Assembly: GCA_017475185.1 (NCBI GenBank)
Contig: JAFVGB010000002.1
Location: forward strand, 62,001-126,000
Direction: 5' to 3'
DNA from: Clostridia bacterium
GTDB taxonomy: Bacteria; Bacillota_A; Clostridia; TANB77; CAG-508
Length of the DNA: 64,000 bases
Under the pieces are notes generated by a model that was not told where the DNA came from, did not search any database, and worked only from the letters and a program-made list of their open reading frames with translations. Position 1 is the stretch's first letter. Each line of letters starts with the position of its first letter. Positions 50,852 through 60,577 of the stretch are shown in pieces. Position numbers and translations under genes: made by a program.

Positions 50852-51882
50852 TATTTATATCCAAATGCAGACAATACACTTTCTAGAAGTTCAATTCCTT
50901 CAATCATCTTTTCGGGTGCTTTAATAAATTGAGCAGCTCTAAATCTAATAAATGTATATGGAGCTTTTTCATCATTATAGCCTTCAAGTCTAATATAATA
51001 TTCATTTTTTAAGACTTTATATAATTCTTCATCAAAATTTTTATTTTTTATAGCAATAGAAAAAATATGGGAAGCAACTCTATTATTATATAATTTAAAA
51101 TTATCATATATTAAATATTTACTAAAATATTCCGTCATAATAGTATTAAATAATCTTAGTTTTTCTTGTCGCTTCAAAATTACTTGTAAACTTTTATAAT
51201 ACTCTTCTAACCAATTGTATCCTTTATTTCCTTCAATAGTATCTTCTTTTTTACAAACCAACATACCTTCATCAAAATCTTTAATTAGTGCATGAGCAGT
51301 AAAAACTATATAATCAAAAATTGAATAATCTCTTGGAACCAAAAACATACCATGAACATCATCTAAAACCATAATATGTTGTATATTATTTTTAATTAAA
51401 GCTTCTTTCAATCGTATAAAAAACGTTTGTGGAACAATTCTACCTGTAGAAATATGTGTACCTATCATATAAACAAAAACTTTTTTATATAATTTAGCTT
51501 TTTGAATTACATTACTTATTTTTAAATTACATATATCATCTATATAATTTAAAGTTAATACATTTTTACAATTTTTTAAATTATCTCTTACACTTGTATG
51601 TTCATCTTCCGAGCATATAATTAGCGTATCATCATCTGCATATTTATTAAATAATTTATTTATAAAAAATGTTGCTTTTTTATCACATTTTATTTCATGC
51701 GTATCAGATGAAATATTACAATTTAGCATTAAATTAAAATATTTGTCTAAAATCTGTTTATACTTAATCGGATCCTCTTCAATAGTTTCTGGTCTAGTAT
51801 GAAAAAGCAATTCTTTTTCATTATTACTTAAAGGATCTCTATCTAACCACCATTGTATTTGTTGTTTTTCTTCATAATTCAT
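50851..51882 (-). CDS. PLP-dependent aminotransferase-fold protein, 343 aa
   Basis: The central part fits fold-type I PLP enzymes: CSEDEHTSVRDNL, VYMIGTHISTGRIVP, VLDDVHGMF (the Asp that contacts the cofactor ring) and DYIVFTAHALIKDFDEGMLV, where the Lys of HALIK would bind PLP. The C-terminal domain (ASHIFSIAI, YYIRLEGYNDEKAPYTFIRF) also fits. Length is near the usual 380-400 but short at the N-terminus. The ATG overlaps the thymidine kinase stop as ATGA. The reaction is unknown; class V or related enzymes are the closest guess. Confidence 0.72.
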   Translation of the reverse strand: MNYEEKQQIQWWLDRDPLSNNEKELLFHTRPETIEEDPIKYKQILDKYFNLMLNCNISSDTHEIKCDKKATFFINKLFNKYADDDTLIICSEDEHTSVRDNLKNCKNVLTLNYIDDICNLKISNVIQKAKLYKKVFVYMIGTHISTGRIVPQTFFIRLKEALIKNNIQHIMVLDDVHGMFLVPRDYSIFDYIVFTAHALIKDFDEGMLVCKKEDTIEGNKGYNWLEEYYKSLQVILKRQEKLRLFNTIMTEYFSKYLIYDNFKLYNNRVASHIFSIAIKNKNFDEELYKVLKNEYYIRLEGYNDEKAPYTFIRFRAAQFIKAPEKMIEGIELLESVLSAFGYK

Positions 51883-52463
51883 ATTTCTTTTCCTTTTAAC
51901 CAATGCTTTCTACAAACAGCTTTATATGTAATATTTCCTTTTTCTATAGCTATTTGTTCTTTATTTACATCTAATTTGCCATCTATATACCTATTATGTA
52001 AGATAGCTTTTTCATAACAATCAGGTTCTTCACAAAGAGCTTCTAGTTCTTGAAATTTATCAGCAAAAGTCAATAAAGCCTCAGAACCAGAAAAAAGATG
52101 TCCATTAATATCCGTTTTAAGACCGTATGCAAGCACATTTATATTTTCTTGTTCAACTAACTTCGAAAGATAAATAATGTCTTCACGAGTCATAAATTGA
52201 GCTTCATCAACTAATATAGTTTTATAATCTAAAGTTTTGAGTTCTTCTTTTAAATTTTTAAAATAATAAGCCGGTATAGATTTATATTTAAGAAGTCTAG
52301 ATGTTGTAATTCCCCATCCAAAAAAAGTACCTTCTCTATTATCTATACTCGGCTTAATAACTACTGGATCTAGTCCTTTGCGTTTATATATTTCATATGT
52401 TTTCATTAATTCTGTAGTTTTTCCAGAACCCATAACACCATAATAAAATATTAGACTAGCCAT
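51879..52463 (-). CDS. tdk: Thymidine kinase (type II)
   Basis: This enzyme phosphorylates thymidine for dTTP supply. The 194-residue protein has P-loop GVMGSGKTTE (residues 9-18), the DEAQF motif near 83-87 and a zinc site with paired cysteines (CEEPDC and CRKHW) near 146-186. Length matches bacterial TK (about 195). AAGGAAGGATTT precedes the ATG. It is coupled to the PLP-fold gene. Confidence 0.95.
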   Translation of the reverse strand: MASLIFYYGVMGSGKTTELMKTYEIYKRKGLDPVVIKPSIDNREGTFFGWGITTSRLLKYKSIPAYYFKNLKEELKTLDYKTILVDEAQFMTREDIIYLSKLVEQENINVLAYGLKTDINGHLFSGSEALLTFADKFQELEALCEEPDCYEKAILHNRYIDGKLDVNKEQIAIEKGNITYKAVCRKHWLKGKEI

Positions 52464-52517
52464 AAATCCTTCCTTATTTTATGAAATTTCTATCAAAAGA
52501 GGCGAAAGTTTACAACA

Positions 52518-53276
52518 TTATGAAAAAATATTACGTAATCTGTCTAAAATAGAAATTTCTTTTGTTATTTTGATTTGTTTTTCTTCCTTTAAATTTTTTA
52601 TCAAATCATTATATTCAGCAACATATCTTCTTCTATACTTAGAATATTTTTTTATACGATAATTATATAAACTATCTAAAAAATTTTTCTTATTTTCTAT
52701 AGTATTTTCTGAAAATACATTTTTAATTATATTATAAGCCCCTCCTGGACCATGCTGTACAATTGTTGAATTTAATGCTGCTTGCATTATATTATCTTCT
52801 GAACACCATGATGTTAATTTTCCATAATTATTTGCATCTAAACGTTTATATACTGGAATAATATGTGTATCTAATATAAAATTATCATATAATATTTGAA
52901 AATCTTTATTATCAGCTAATTTCTTCCAAGTATTTATAAATGTAGATTTTCCACAAAATGCAGCATCATATCCACCGGCATCTTGTAATTTATTGTAAAT
53001 TATAATATTCTTATTTTTAATATATTGAATAAAATAATCAAAGGTAGATAATCCATTCTTACTTCTTTTAGTAGAAATTTGCCATTTACCGTAAGAATAA
53101 CCTCCATAACTATCTTTACCTACCGCTTTATATCCTAAACCACCATTTTCATATTTTGCAACAATATTATGATTAAGATGTAAAGCTTCATAATTTGTTT
53201 CAGCTTTTACTGTATTTATATAACATAAAAAAGCTAAGCTAATATAAATACAAAGCCAAAGTTTTCTATTTATCAT
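52518..53276 (-). CDS. Secreted lysozyme-like peptidoglycan hydrolase, 252 aa
   Basis: Residues 1-25 form a Sec signal peptide (basic start, LWLCIYISLAFLCYINTVKA). Then VAKYENGGLGYKAVGKDSYGGYSYGKWQIS matches the lysozyme-like family seen in VgrG and other phage hydrolases, with Glu in the catalytic position. The C-terminal region is basic. Export by the host pathway would place it in the envelope without a holin. A GTTCTA motif and a terminator lie ahead of it, so it has its own transcript. Confidence 0.78.
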   Translation of the reverse strand: MINRKLWLCIYISLAFLCYINTVKAETNYEALHLNHNIVAKYENGGLGYKAVGKDSYGGYSYGKWQISTKRSKNGLSTFDYFIQYIKNKNIIIYNKLQDAGGYDAAFCGKSTFINTWKKLADNKDFQILYDNFILDTHIIPVYKRLDANNYGKLTSWCSEDNIMQAALNSTIVQHGPGGAYNIIKNVFSENTIENKKNFLDSLYNYRIKKYSKYRRRYVAEYNDLIKNLKEEKQIKITKEISILDRLRNIFS

Positions 53277-53352
53277 ATTTTAAATCCTAATTTAATTCGC
53301 CTCTTTTAATTTGCATAATTAAACTATTTTTTCAAAAATTTGATACCGTATA

Positions 53353-53359
53353 TAGAACT
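53353..53359 (-). promoter_or_regulatory. GTTCTA-type promoter motif
   Basis: The minus strand reads ACAACTAGTTCTATATACGG, about 77 nt upstream of the lysozyme-like start at 53276 and just after the terminator at 53391-53422. Confidence 0.52.
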
Positions 53360-53390
53360 AGTTGTAAAACTATAATTTTCCATTTGTAAT

Positions 53391-53422
53391 AAAAAATGCC
53401 TTAGAAATAGATCTAAAGCATT
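53391..53422 (-). terminator. Rho-independent terminator
   Basis: AATGCTTTAGA pairs with TCTAAGGCATT over 11 positions with one mismatch and is followed by six T on the minus strand. It ends the transcript with the 2033-residue protein and the gene after it. Confidence 0.75.
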
Positions 53423-53450
53423 GTAATTAAAGAATTTTCATAAAGATTTC

Positions 53451-54053
53451 TTAAGGTGCATATGGACGACTATCATTTCCATAAACATCTCTTCCTCGAT
53501 CCTTTTGGACAAAATATTCATCTGAATCATATTGCATAGATTCTGGAGCTGTTTTATACTCTTCATAAGTTAAGTTTGGATTTTCATACCATTTTAAAAA
53601 TTCATCCATATTAAACCATTCTATATAATTTAATCCAGCTTCTTTTGCAACCAAACGCTTTAATGGATCTAAATCTCTCCAAGTATGAAGAATTTTCTCA
53701 TAAAAACTATCTGGTTTAGCTATAGATTCTAACCATTTTACATCCTTGATACAATTTGGATCATTTTCATCAAATTTTCTTCTACCATGTTTAATATGTT
53801 TATTATAATTAAAACCAGTATCAGAATCAGGATCATAAAAATCTAATTGAAAATGTCTATTAGTTTCTGGATTAATAAAACGATCATCTGTATATGACAT
53901 TATTAAGTTAGGATATTTTTCTTTAAGTTTTTCTTCAATAAATTCTTCATCATAACTAGAATTATATCCTGAATTTTTATCAAATACTTTTTTATCACCT
54001 TCTTCAAGATGAGTATTTAAAATATTTTCAACTAAATTTCTAAAGTGCATCAT
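53451..54053 (-). CDS. Hypothetical protein, 200 aa
   Basis: The ATG at 54053 lies two bases after the stop of the giant gene. The protein is acidic and rich in Asp, Glu, Tyr and Asn (DPDSDTGFNYNKHIKHGRRKFDENDPN), with no recognised domain. It may be an internal virion protein or a partner of the giant protein. Confidence 0.6.
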   Translation of the reverse strand: MMHFRNLVENILNTHLEEGDKKVFDKNSGYNSSYDEEFIEEKLKEKYPNLIMSYTDDRFINPETNRHFQLDFYDPDSDTGFNYNKHIKHGRRKFDENDPNCIKDVKWLESIAKPDSFYEKILHTWRDLDPLKRLVAKEAGLNYIEWFNMDEFLKWYENPNLTYEEYKTAPESMQYDSDEYFVQKDRGRDVYGNDSRPYAP

Positions 54054-54054
54054 T

Positions 54055-57000
54055 TTATTTTCCAAAAGTCTTGTACATTATACGCTCTGTAGGTTGACCG
54101 TGACCAATACGTTTATGTCTACCATATTCTGTAGGTAATGAGAAGGTGTATGGTTGACCTTTTGTATATTTAAATTTAGATTTTTTAGTTACAGTATCTA
54201 ATTTGCCAGACATCATTGGAGAAGCAGCATTCATTGCTTTACGAATTGTATTGCTGGCTTCACTCGTAGTTCCTTTACCACTTTTTATATCATTTAAATA
54301 TATTTTAGCTAACGTAAAACTTTTATAATCTTCATACTCATCGATATTTCGTTGAACCCAATTTAATACCATTATAACATCTTTAGTGGTTAATACATAG
54401 CGTTGTTTTTCAAAATCACCTCTATGACCGCCAATTAAACTATTAGTATTAAATCCACCAATACCTGCTGATAAATTATTACCTTGTACATTATAAATTT
54501 GTTTAATTAAAAATGTATAAGGGTCAGTATTATCAGAATTTATAATATTATTTAATTTTTCTCTTTCTTTTTGATCAGAACCAGCTTTCCTATATAAATA
54601 ATTTGCTTCTAATGCAGGTTTGTTAATATCATGTGTAACTATTCCTTTGAATTCATCAGGAGTAACTACTTTTACATGTCTTGTTTTACTTCTACTATTA
54701 CCTGGATCTTTTTCAATTTCAGTTGATTTTAAATTAAAAAAGTATGGATACTTTGTTTCCGGATCAACATTAATTGTTTCCAATGTAACCATTTCAGGTA
54801 CGTAATCTTCACCATAGTAATATAACCAAATATTATCAATATATGGAGTAAAATCAAAACCTAATTGTTTAGCATAATGTGTTAAAATTTGTCGAATACT
54901 ATCTGGATTTTCAATTTTCATAGTATCTTCTTTATTTTTTCTTGTAATAGGTGAATAAATATCTTCATTTAAACTTTCTTGTTTAATAGTGGCTGTAATA
55001 GAATAAATCTTATTATCTATTGGATTAACCATACCAATAATTTTATTATCATTATCTCTTACAATATGTCCACTTATTTTACCTAAAACTTTATTGTTTG
55101 TATCATAAGCAATATTATCTTTAACTTTACCTATTACTTTTCTACTTAATTCTTTCTTTTCTTGTGGTGTTTTAAGATATGCTTTTTTATTTTTAGCAAT
55201 TAACTGATCAAATTCTTTTTGAAGAGTAAGACCATAATCACCTCTTGTTTTTCTCCATAAACTTACAACATCACGCTTATCGAGAATATCACTTAAATGC
55301 GTATTTTTACCGTTATATTCAACAGTCGCTGTATCATAAAAATTGTCTATTTCTTCTTGACGATTTTGTAATGTCATTAATTGATCATCTACTGTATTAT
55401 AACCATGAGATTTAGATATATGATCCATTACAATACGATTTAAATTATTAGAATCAGTACCATTTACTTTGATTAAGTTTTGTAAAGTTTTACCATCAGT
55501 TGAATAATACTTATCTTTTTCTAACGGTAAACCACGAGTATCAACTTTAATTAATTCTATCTTTATATCTTCAGGATCTTTCCATGTATATAATCTGTTT
55601 TCACCTGGTATTTTTATAGTTTTTTCATTTTTAAGATTATATTTTTTCTCGGTATTTCTTAAAAATTCATCAAAATCCATATTATATTTCTTTTCAACAC
55701 CAAGTAACGTTTTTAATCCAAACTCACTATTTGGATTTAAAGTATCTTTTGATAAGTTAGAATAATTTAAGTAATCTGTATAATCAGATTTATATGAACC
55801 ATCTTCATTTTGATTATTTTCAACTGGAACTAAACCATCAGCTAAATATATAACTTTATATCTATCTATATTACCATTTTCTGTTTTAAATGATAATATA
55901 CAATTTTGTCTCGGATCTCTCAAAGCTGGTGGAAAACCTAAATAAGCATTTGTTAAAGCAGCATGCTCATCTTGTTCACTTTGTCTCATTGAGTAACTAT
56001 TCCATCTATTTTCAGCTGCTTTGTCTATTGCTTTTCTATTAAAACTATTTCTTTTTTCTGAAGCATTTGATCTTTCTCTTTTAAGATCTTTGATTTTTTC
56101 TTTATCTTCTTTATTAGCTTTTTCTTCAGATAACTGTTTTAATGCTTTATTATAGATATCTCTCAATTTTGGTTGTTTTGTCTTTGGCATTTCACTCATA
56201 TATCCTTCAGATGATTTTTTTTCATCACTAATATCGGTATCATTTAAATCATTATCCCAAGCTTCTAATGATAATTCTCTACTTGCAGAATTATAATAAG
56301 CATCTTTAAGACGTTTTAAATAATCCATATTACGTAACTTTTTAAACAATAAATTACCACTTCCATATTCACCCTCAGAAGCTAAACTATCTTTACGTAA
56401 TTTACCTAACATTTTCCATAAGGCACCTATTGTAGAAGAATCTTTAGTTTCGATTGCGTCCTCAATTTCATTTGTAATTTCATCATATTGAGCTTGCTCA
56501 AATGATTTATCACAATAAGTATTTGTTGGTTGAATTACCCAATAATCATTTATTACAGAATAAATACCAGAAGTAACTAATGGTTCAGCCTTATTTTCAC
56601 ATCCAACTTCAACTGGTAAACCTTTTATTTTAATATCATACTTACTATTAAATACTGTTTTAGCCTCTTTTAAGTATTTAGATAACATTTCAGCATTCAT
56701 ACCAGTTTGTTCAAAATCAAAAACCAAATGTAAATCAATATCACTTTGATCATTATAATTATAATTAGCATTACTTCCTGTAAAGTAAATATCTATTGGT
56801 TCAAACGGTAAATCTAAGTACTGTTTAAATGTTTCAGCTACCTTTAATAAAGCTTCTTTAACATCAGATTTTAATTTATCATTTGATAAATCAAATAATT
56901 TTTCGTTTAATGATTGATTTATATCTTCAAAGAAAACATTATCTCCATATTTTTCTTCATTATCTAAAGTATTAACACCTTGATTTACATAAACTGCTTC

Positions 57001-60000
57001 TTCTTTTTTTGTAAATATAGGTATATATTTTTTATTAAATTCATCAACTTGATTATATAAGTTAGATAAATCATCAGTAATTTCTTTAGATATATCTCTT
57101 AATTTTTTAAGAAATGCCTTGTCATCAAGACCAACTGAAGAATTCATATCTAAACAAGCATTATTTAATTCTAAAATTTTGATACTATTTGCATCAATTT
57201 GATCTATGATTTCTTGTTCATTAATATCTGATTCATTTGTTAATTGATAAAATAATTCATTTTGTTTAGCTTCTAATTTATCAATTTGAGATTTATATGC
57301 ATTTACAATAGTATCATTTGCATTTTTATCTAATTTAATATTTTTATCAACATTAGATATTTCTTTCGTAATATTTTTTAATTCTTCTTCTGTTTTAACA
57401 ATAGCTTTTCCAAGATCATATACTTTTTGTTTATCGGCATCACTAACCATATCAGAATGTACATCTATTCTACTATCAACACCAACTAAATAATTAAATG
57501 TATCTGTTTTTGGTATAAATGTATAAGACTTTTTATCATCAGCTTTATCTAATCTATGAGTTGTATCAATATTACTTAAAGCATGTAACTCAGATATTGT
57601 TTGATTAACGTCATTATTTAATTCATCCAATTCACTTCTTAAAATATTCTCTGGACAATATTCACTTTTATTATCAAAAAATGTATTTGCAGGAATATCT
57701 GTTATACCGAATTCTTTTTTCAAATCAAAATATTTATTTTTATATTGATTAATTACATCTCTACTTTTATCACTATATGCTTGTAATACAGAATTATCTA
57801 TATCATAAATGTTATTCTTTTCATACATTTTGTGAAGTATCAAATAGGTATTAAATTGTTTATTTAATACTTTTTCTTTATATTGTAATTTTTTTAATTT
57901 ATGAATTAATTTTTCGGCTTCTTCTCTATTTTCTGGATCTACACTGGATAAATCTGTATCTATTGAACCAAATAACTTTTGTAATTTCTCCATATTATTA
58001 ACCCAGCCTTCATTTGTTCCACCAAATTTTAAATTAGCTGGATTCTTTTTCATACGTCTTTGTTTTTCTAAGTCATCAAAAGTTTTTATAGCATTTTGTG
58101 AACCTTTATTAACTAATTTGTTGTAAGCTAATTGTATTACAGGATCATGTTTACCTTCTGATGTTTTCAATTTATCTTTCAATTCTTCAAATCTAGCTAA
58201 TTCTTTTTCATCAAAATCAACAGGAGTTCCTAATTGTCTACTATAAAATCTATTTTTTGTTCCAAGTAAAGCTTGTTTATTCTTTTTAAGCTTTGGTCCA
58301 TAAGTATCTTCCAAAGCACGTAATTCAGAATTAATTTCACTCAATTCTGTTCGTTCTGCTGTTGTTAATTTACCTTTATTTTCCAGTCTATTCTTTAAAG
58401 CTTCTAATTCACTTCTTTTTGGAAAATACTCTGCTTCTAATTCTTTTCTATCAGCTTCGGCACCTAACATATCTGTTAATAACTTTTTATATTCATTAGT
58501 ATTTCCGCCCCAAACAAAATCTTCTTTATTTAATTTATCATCTGCAATTTTAAGCATATGAAAAATATTCGGAAATGTACCATCTTTTAAGAAATGTGGT
58601 GTGTCATCGTTATCTATAGTTATTTTTAAATACTTAGGATCAACATTAATAATATTTTTTATCTTATCCATTTTATCTTTAATTTCTAATTTTCTTTTAG
58701 TTAATTCTGGATAAGTGCTATCCTTTTTTCTTTGTAAAGTACTTAATCTATTATTTTCTTTTTTTAATTTAAGATACTCATCTGCTAAATTATCTAAATT
58801 TTCTAAACTTTTTTGTTTCTTTTCTAATTCAGGAACATTTTGATCTTCATACTTTTGTTTATTTTCTGTATAAGTAGCAAATAACTCTTTATTGTTAGCT
58901 AATACTTTTGAAAATTCATTTTGAATATTTTCAAATTCTTTTTGATTATTTTCATCTGTTGTATCAATATTATCTTCTAATATTTTATAAGCTTGTTTTA
59001 ATAAATCACTAGCCTCATTTCTTTTTTCAAGTAACTGTAATGGTTCTTTAGTGGTTTCTTCAGTTTCTTTTTGTGTTTCTTGATTAACTTTTTTCTTTTT
59101 TTCTATATATAAATTATCAAAATCTTCTTTCCATTTTAAAGGATCTTTGTCTTTTTCATCAGTTTTTACATTCTTTTTAATCTTTTCTTCTGCAAAATTA
59201 CTTAAATATATTAAATTATTGCAAAATGTATTTTCAGCTTCTTTATAATTTTTATAATATCCATAAGCTTCATTTAATTTAGCATTTACACCACGTAAAA
59301 TTGCATTTCTATCTTTATATACAGTTTCACCAGTATTTTTATCTTTTCCAACAATTTGAATAGTACTAAAATCATTTCCTAACCAATTAGTACTATGTGT
59401 CATAATATTTTTATTACCTTGAATGTAATTTCTTATATCTGTCCAAAATCTAGGATCATCAAATTTATTTGTATCTGTTTTTTCATTATCAAATAATCTA
59501 TATTTCTTTTTAAATCCATAATGTAAGATTTTATCTGAATTCGGATCTATTTCATTTGGTTTTAAAGGCATACCATTTTGATCTACAAGCATTACAGTAA
59601 CTTCATGCTCACTTGTACTATCATTAAAACTTTTATCTAATCCTTTATGACTTTTAGCAAGATCTTTTAATCCTTTTGATTCCCAGTCAATACCATTATC
59701 AAATGGATTACCTTCCATTAAAATATTATTAATTTCTTTTGAAAACGCTTCGCCAAAACCACCCATATCTTTTTTACCTCTTGATTGCGGATCACCTTTA
59801 CGACCTTCACGGTTAATTGCTGGAATATCATTTAAAAGTTTAACATAGTAATCTGATAATAAATTATTATTACGCCATTTTGAAAATGCCGTACTAAACA
59901 TCAAATATGCTATTAAATTGTTAGGAGAATTTTGTTCAATCCAATCAAAAATTCTTTTTTCAAAACATTTACGAAGAACATAGCCTTTTTTTACCATTTT

Positions 60001-60156
60001 TTCGTACATGTCTTTTTTATCGCGAAATTTACCTTCAACTACCTTAAAAGCATTATTTTCTGGATCAAAAATAATTCCACGATAAGTTTCATAATTTGAA
60101 CCAGCATTATCTTCATTTAAAACAATATGCTGGTATTTAGAAAATAAATCTGACAT
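54055..60156 (-). CDS. Giant protein with nucleotidyltransferase motif and coiled coils, 2033 aa
   Basis: Residues about 360-1080 are Lys, Glu and Leu rich with several long coiled-coil segments. At about 1113-1165 there is a nucleotidyltransferase-fold pattern: PIDIYFTGSNANYN, then SDIDLHLVFD with the paired Asp that bind metal ions, and later VGCE. The C-terminal 550 residues are mixed alpha/beta. Such a protein beside the portal suggests an internal head or injected protein. The NTase could modify a host target after entry. No catalytic residue is missing by eye. The whole protein is unrecognised. A GTTCTA motif lies about 35 nt upstream. Confidence 0.72.
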   Translation of the reverse strand: MSDLFSKYQHIVLNEDNAGSNYETYRGIIFDPENNAFKVVEGKFRDKKDMYEKMVKKGYVLRKCFEKRIFDWIEQNSPNNLIAYLMFSTAFSKWRNNNLLSDYYVKLLNDIPAINREGRKGDPQSRGKKDMGGFGEAFSKEINNILMEGNPFDNGIDWESKGLKDLAKSHKGLDKSFNDSTSEHEVTVMLVDQNGMPLKPNEIDPNSDKILHYGFKKKYRLFDNEKTDTNKFDDPRFWTDIRNYIQGNKNIMTHSTNWLGNDFSTIQIVGKDKNTGETVYKDRNAILRGVNAKLNEAYGYYKNYKEAENTFCNNLIYLSNFAEEKIKKNVKTDEKDKDPLKWKEDFDNLYIEKKKKVNQETQKETEETTKEPLQLLEKRNEASDLLKQAYKILEDNIDTTDENNQKEFENIQNEFSKVLANNKELFATYTENKQKYEDQNVPELEKKQKSLENLDNLADEYLKLKKENNRLSTLQRKKDSTYPELTKRKLEIKDKMDKIKNIINVDPKYLKITIDNDDTPHFLKDGTFPNIFHMLKIADDKLNKEDFVWGGNTNEYKKLLTDMLGAEADRKELEAEYFPKRSELEALKNRLENKGKLTTAERTELSEINSELRALEDTYGPKLKKNKQALLGTKNRFYSRQLGTPVDFDEKELARFEELKDKLKTSEGKHDPVIQLAYNKLVNKGSQNAIKTFDDLEKQRRMKKNPANLKFGGTNEGWVNNMEKLQKLFGSIDTDLSSVDPENREEAEKLIHKLKKLQYKEKVLNKQFNTYLILHKMYEKNNIYDIDNSVLQAYSDKSRDVINQYKNKYFDLKKEFGITDIPANTFFDNKSEYCPENILRSELDELNNDVNQTISELHALSNIDTTHRLDKADDKKSYTFIPKTDTFNYLVGVDSRIDVHSDMVSDADKQKVYDLGKAIVKTEEELKNITKEISNVDKNIKLDKNANDTIVNAYKSQIDKLEAKQNELFYQLTNESDINEQEIIDQIDANSIKILELNNACLDMNSSVGLDDKAFLKKLRDISKEITDDLSNLYNQVDEFNKKYIPIFTKKEEAVYVNQGVNTLDNEEKYGDNVFFEDINQSLNEKLFDLSNDKLKSDVKEALLKVAETFKQYLDLPFEPIDIYFTGSNANYNYNDQSDIDLHLVFDFEQTGMNAEMLSKYLKEAKTVFNSKYDIKIKGLPVEVGCENKAEPLVTSGIYSVINDYWVIQPTNTYCDKSFEQAQYDEITNEIEDAIETKDSSTIGALWKMLGKLRKDSLASEGEYGSGNLLFKKLRNMDYLKRLKDAYYNSASRELSLEAWDNDLNDTDISDEKKSSEGYMSEMPKTKQPKLRDIYNKALKQLSEEKANKEDKEKIKDLKRERSNASEKRNSFNRKAIDKAAENRWNSYSMRQSEQDEHAALTNAYLGFPPALRDPRQNCILSFKTENGNIDRYKVIYLADGLVPVENNQNEDGSYKSDYTDYLNYSNLSKDTLNPNSEFGLKTLLGVEKKYNMDFDEFLRNTEKKYNLKNEKTIKIPGENRLYTWKDPEDIKIELIKVDTRGLPLEKDKYYSTDGKTLQNLIKVNGTDSNNLNRIVMDHISKSHGYNTVDDQLMTLQNRQEEIDNFYDTATVEYNGKNTHLSDILDKRDVVSLWRKTRGDYGLTLQKEFDQLIAKNKKAYLKTPQEKKELSRKVIGKVKDNIAYDTNNKVLGKISGHIVRDNDNKIIGMVNPIDNKIYSITATIKQESLNEDIYSPITRKNKEDTMKIENPDSIRQILTHYAKQLGFDFTPYIDNIWLYYYGEDYVPEMVTLETINVDPETKYPYFFNLKSTEIEKDPGNSRSKTRHVKVVTPDEFKGIVTHDINKPALEANYLYRKAGSDQKEREKLNNIINSDNTDPYTFLIKQIYNVQGNNLSAGIGGFNTNSLIGGHRGDFEKQRYVLTTKDVIMVLNWVQRNIDEYEDYKSFTLAKIYLNDIKSGKGTTSEASNTIRKAMNAASPMMSGKLDTVTKKSKFKYTKGQPYTFSLPTEYGRHKRIGHGQPTERIMYKTFGK

Positions 60157-60190
60157 ATTAAAAAAATCCTAGTATACTAACAATATATAC

Positions 60191-60197
60191 TAGAACT
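60191..60197 (-). promoter_or_regulatory. GTTCTA-type promoter motif
   Basis: The minus strand reads TTAAAAAGTTCTAGTATATA, 35 nt upstream of the giant gene at 60156 and just after the stop of the preceding gene. Confidence 0.5.
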
Positions 60198-60205
60198 TTT
60201 TAATT

Positions 60206-60565
60206 TTAATTTGCATTTAGTTCTTTAATTGCAGAATATGGTACTTTCAAAAGAGCTAAAATAAAAGCTTTCAAATCAGCTGTTAGTCTTTCATTAAATA
60301 ATGTTTCAATACGCATTAATTGCTTATAATCTTCTTGACTTAAATATGCTTTAATATTATCTACAGTAATTGTATTTAAGCTTAAATTTCGTATAGGATT
60401 AACTGACAAAAATTCTAACTTTGTACGAGGTTTTTTCATAATATATCCAAAAACTTGATTCCATGCAATACTTTCTTCAAGTGATTCTGTTTTTACTCGT
60501 ACTTTAACATTTACTGATAACTTTGGAATTTTTCTATCATCACCAAATATATCTATTTTTTTCAT
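60206..60565 (-). CDS. Hypothetical protein, 119 aa
   Basis: The ATG at 60565 follows AAAGGAGAGATTTG; a TTG three bases earlier is less likely. The product is basic then helical (KKIDIFGDDRKIPKLSVNVKVRVK at the start). It is unrecognised. It lies between the portal-linked gene and the giant gene, so a head or neck role is likely by context. Confidence 0.62.
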   Translation of the reverse strand: MKKIDIFGDDRKIPKLSVNVKVRVKTESLEESIAWNQVFGYIMKKPRTKLEFLSVNPIRNLSLNTITVDNIKAYLSQEDYKQLMRIETLFNERLTADLKAFILALLKVPYSAIKELNAN

Positions 60566-60577
60566 CAAATCTCTCCT

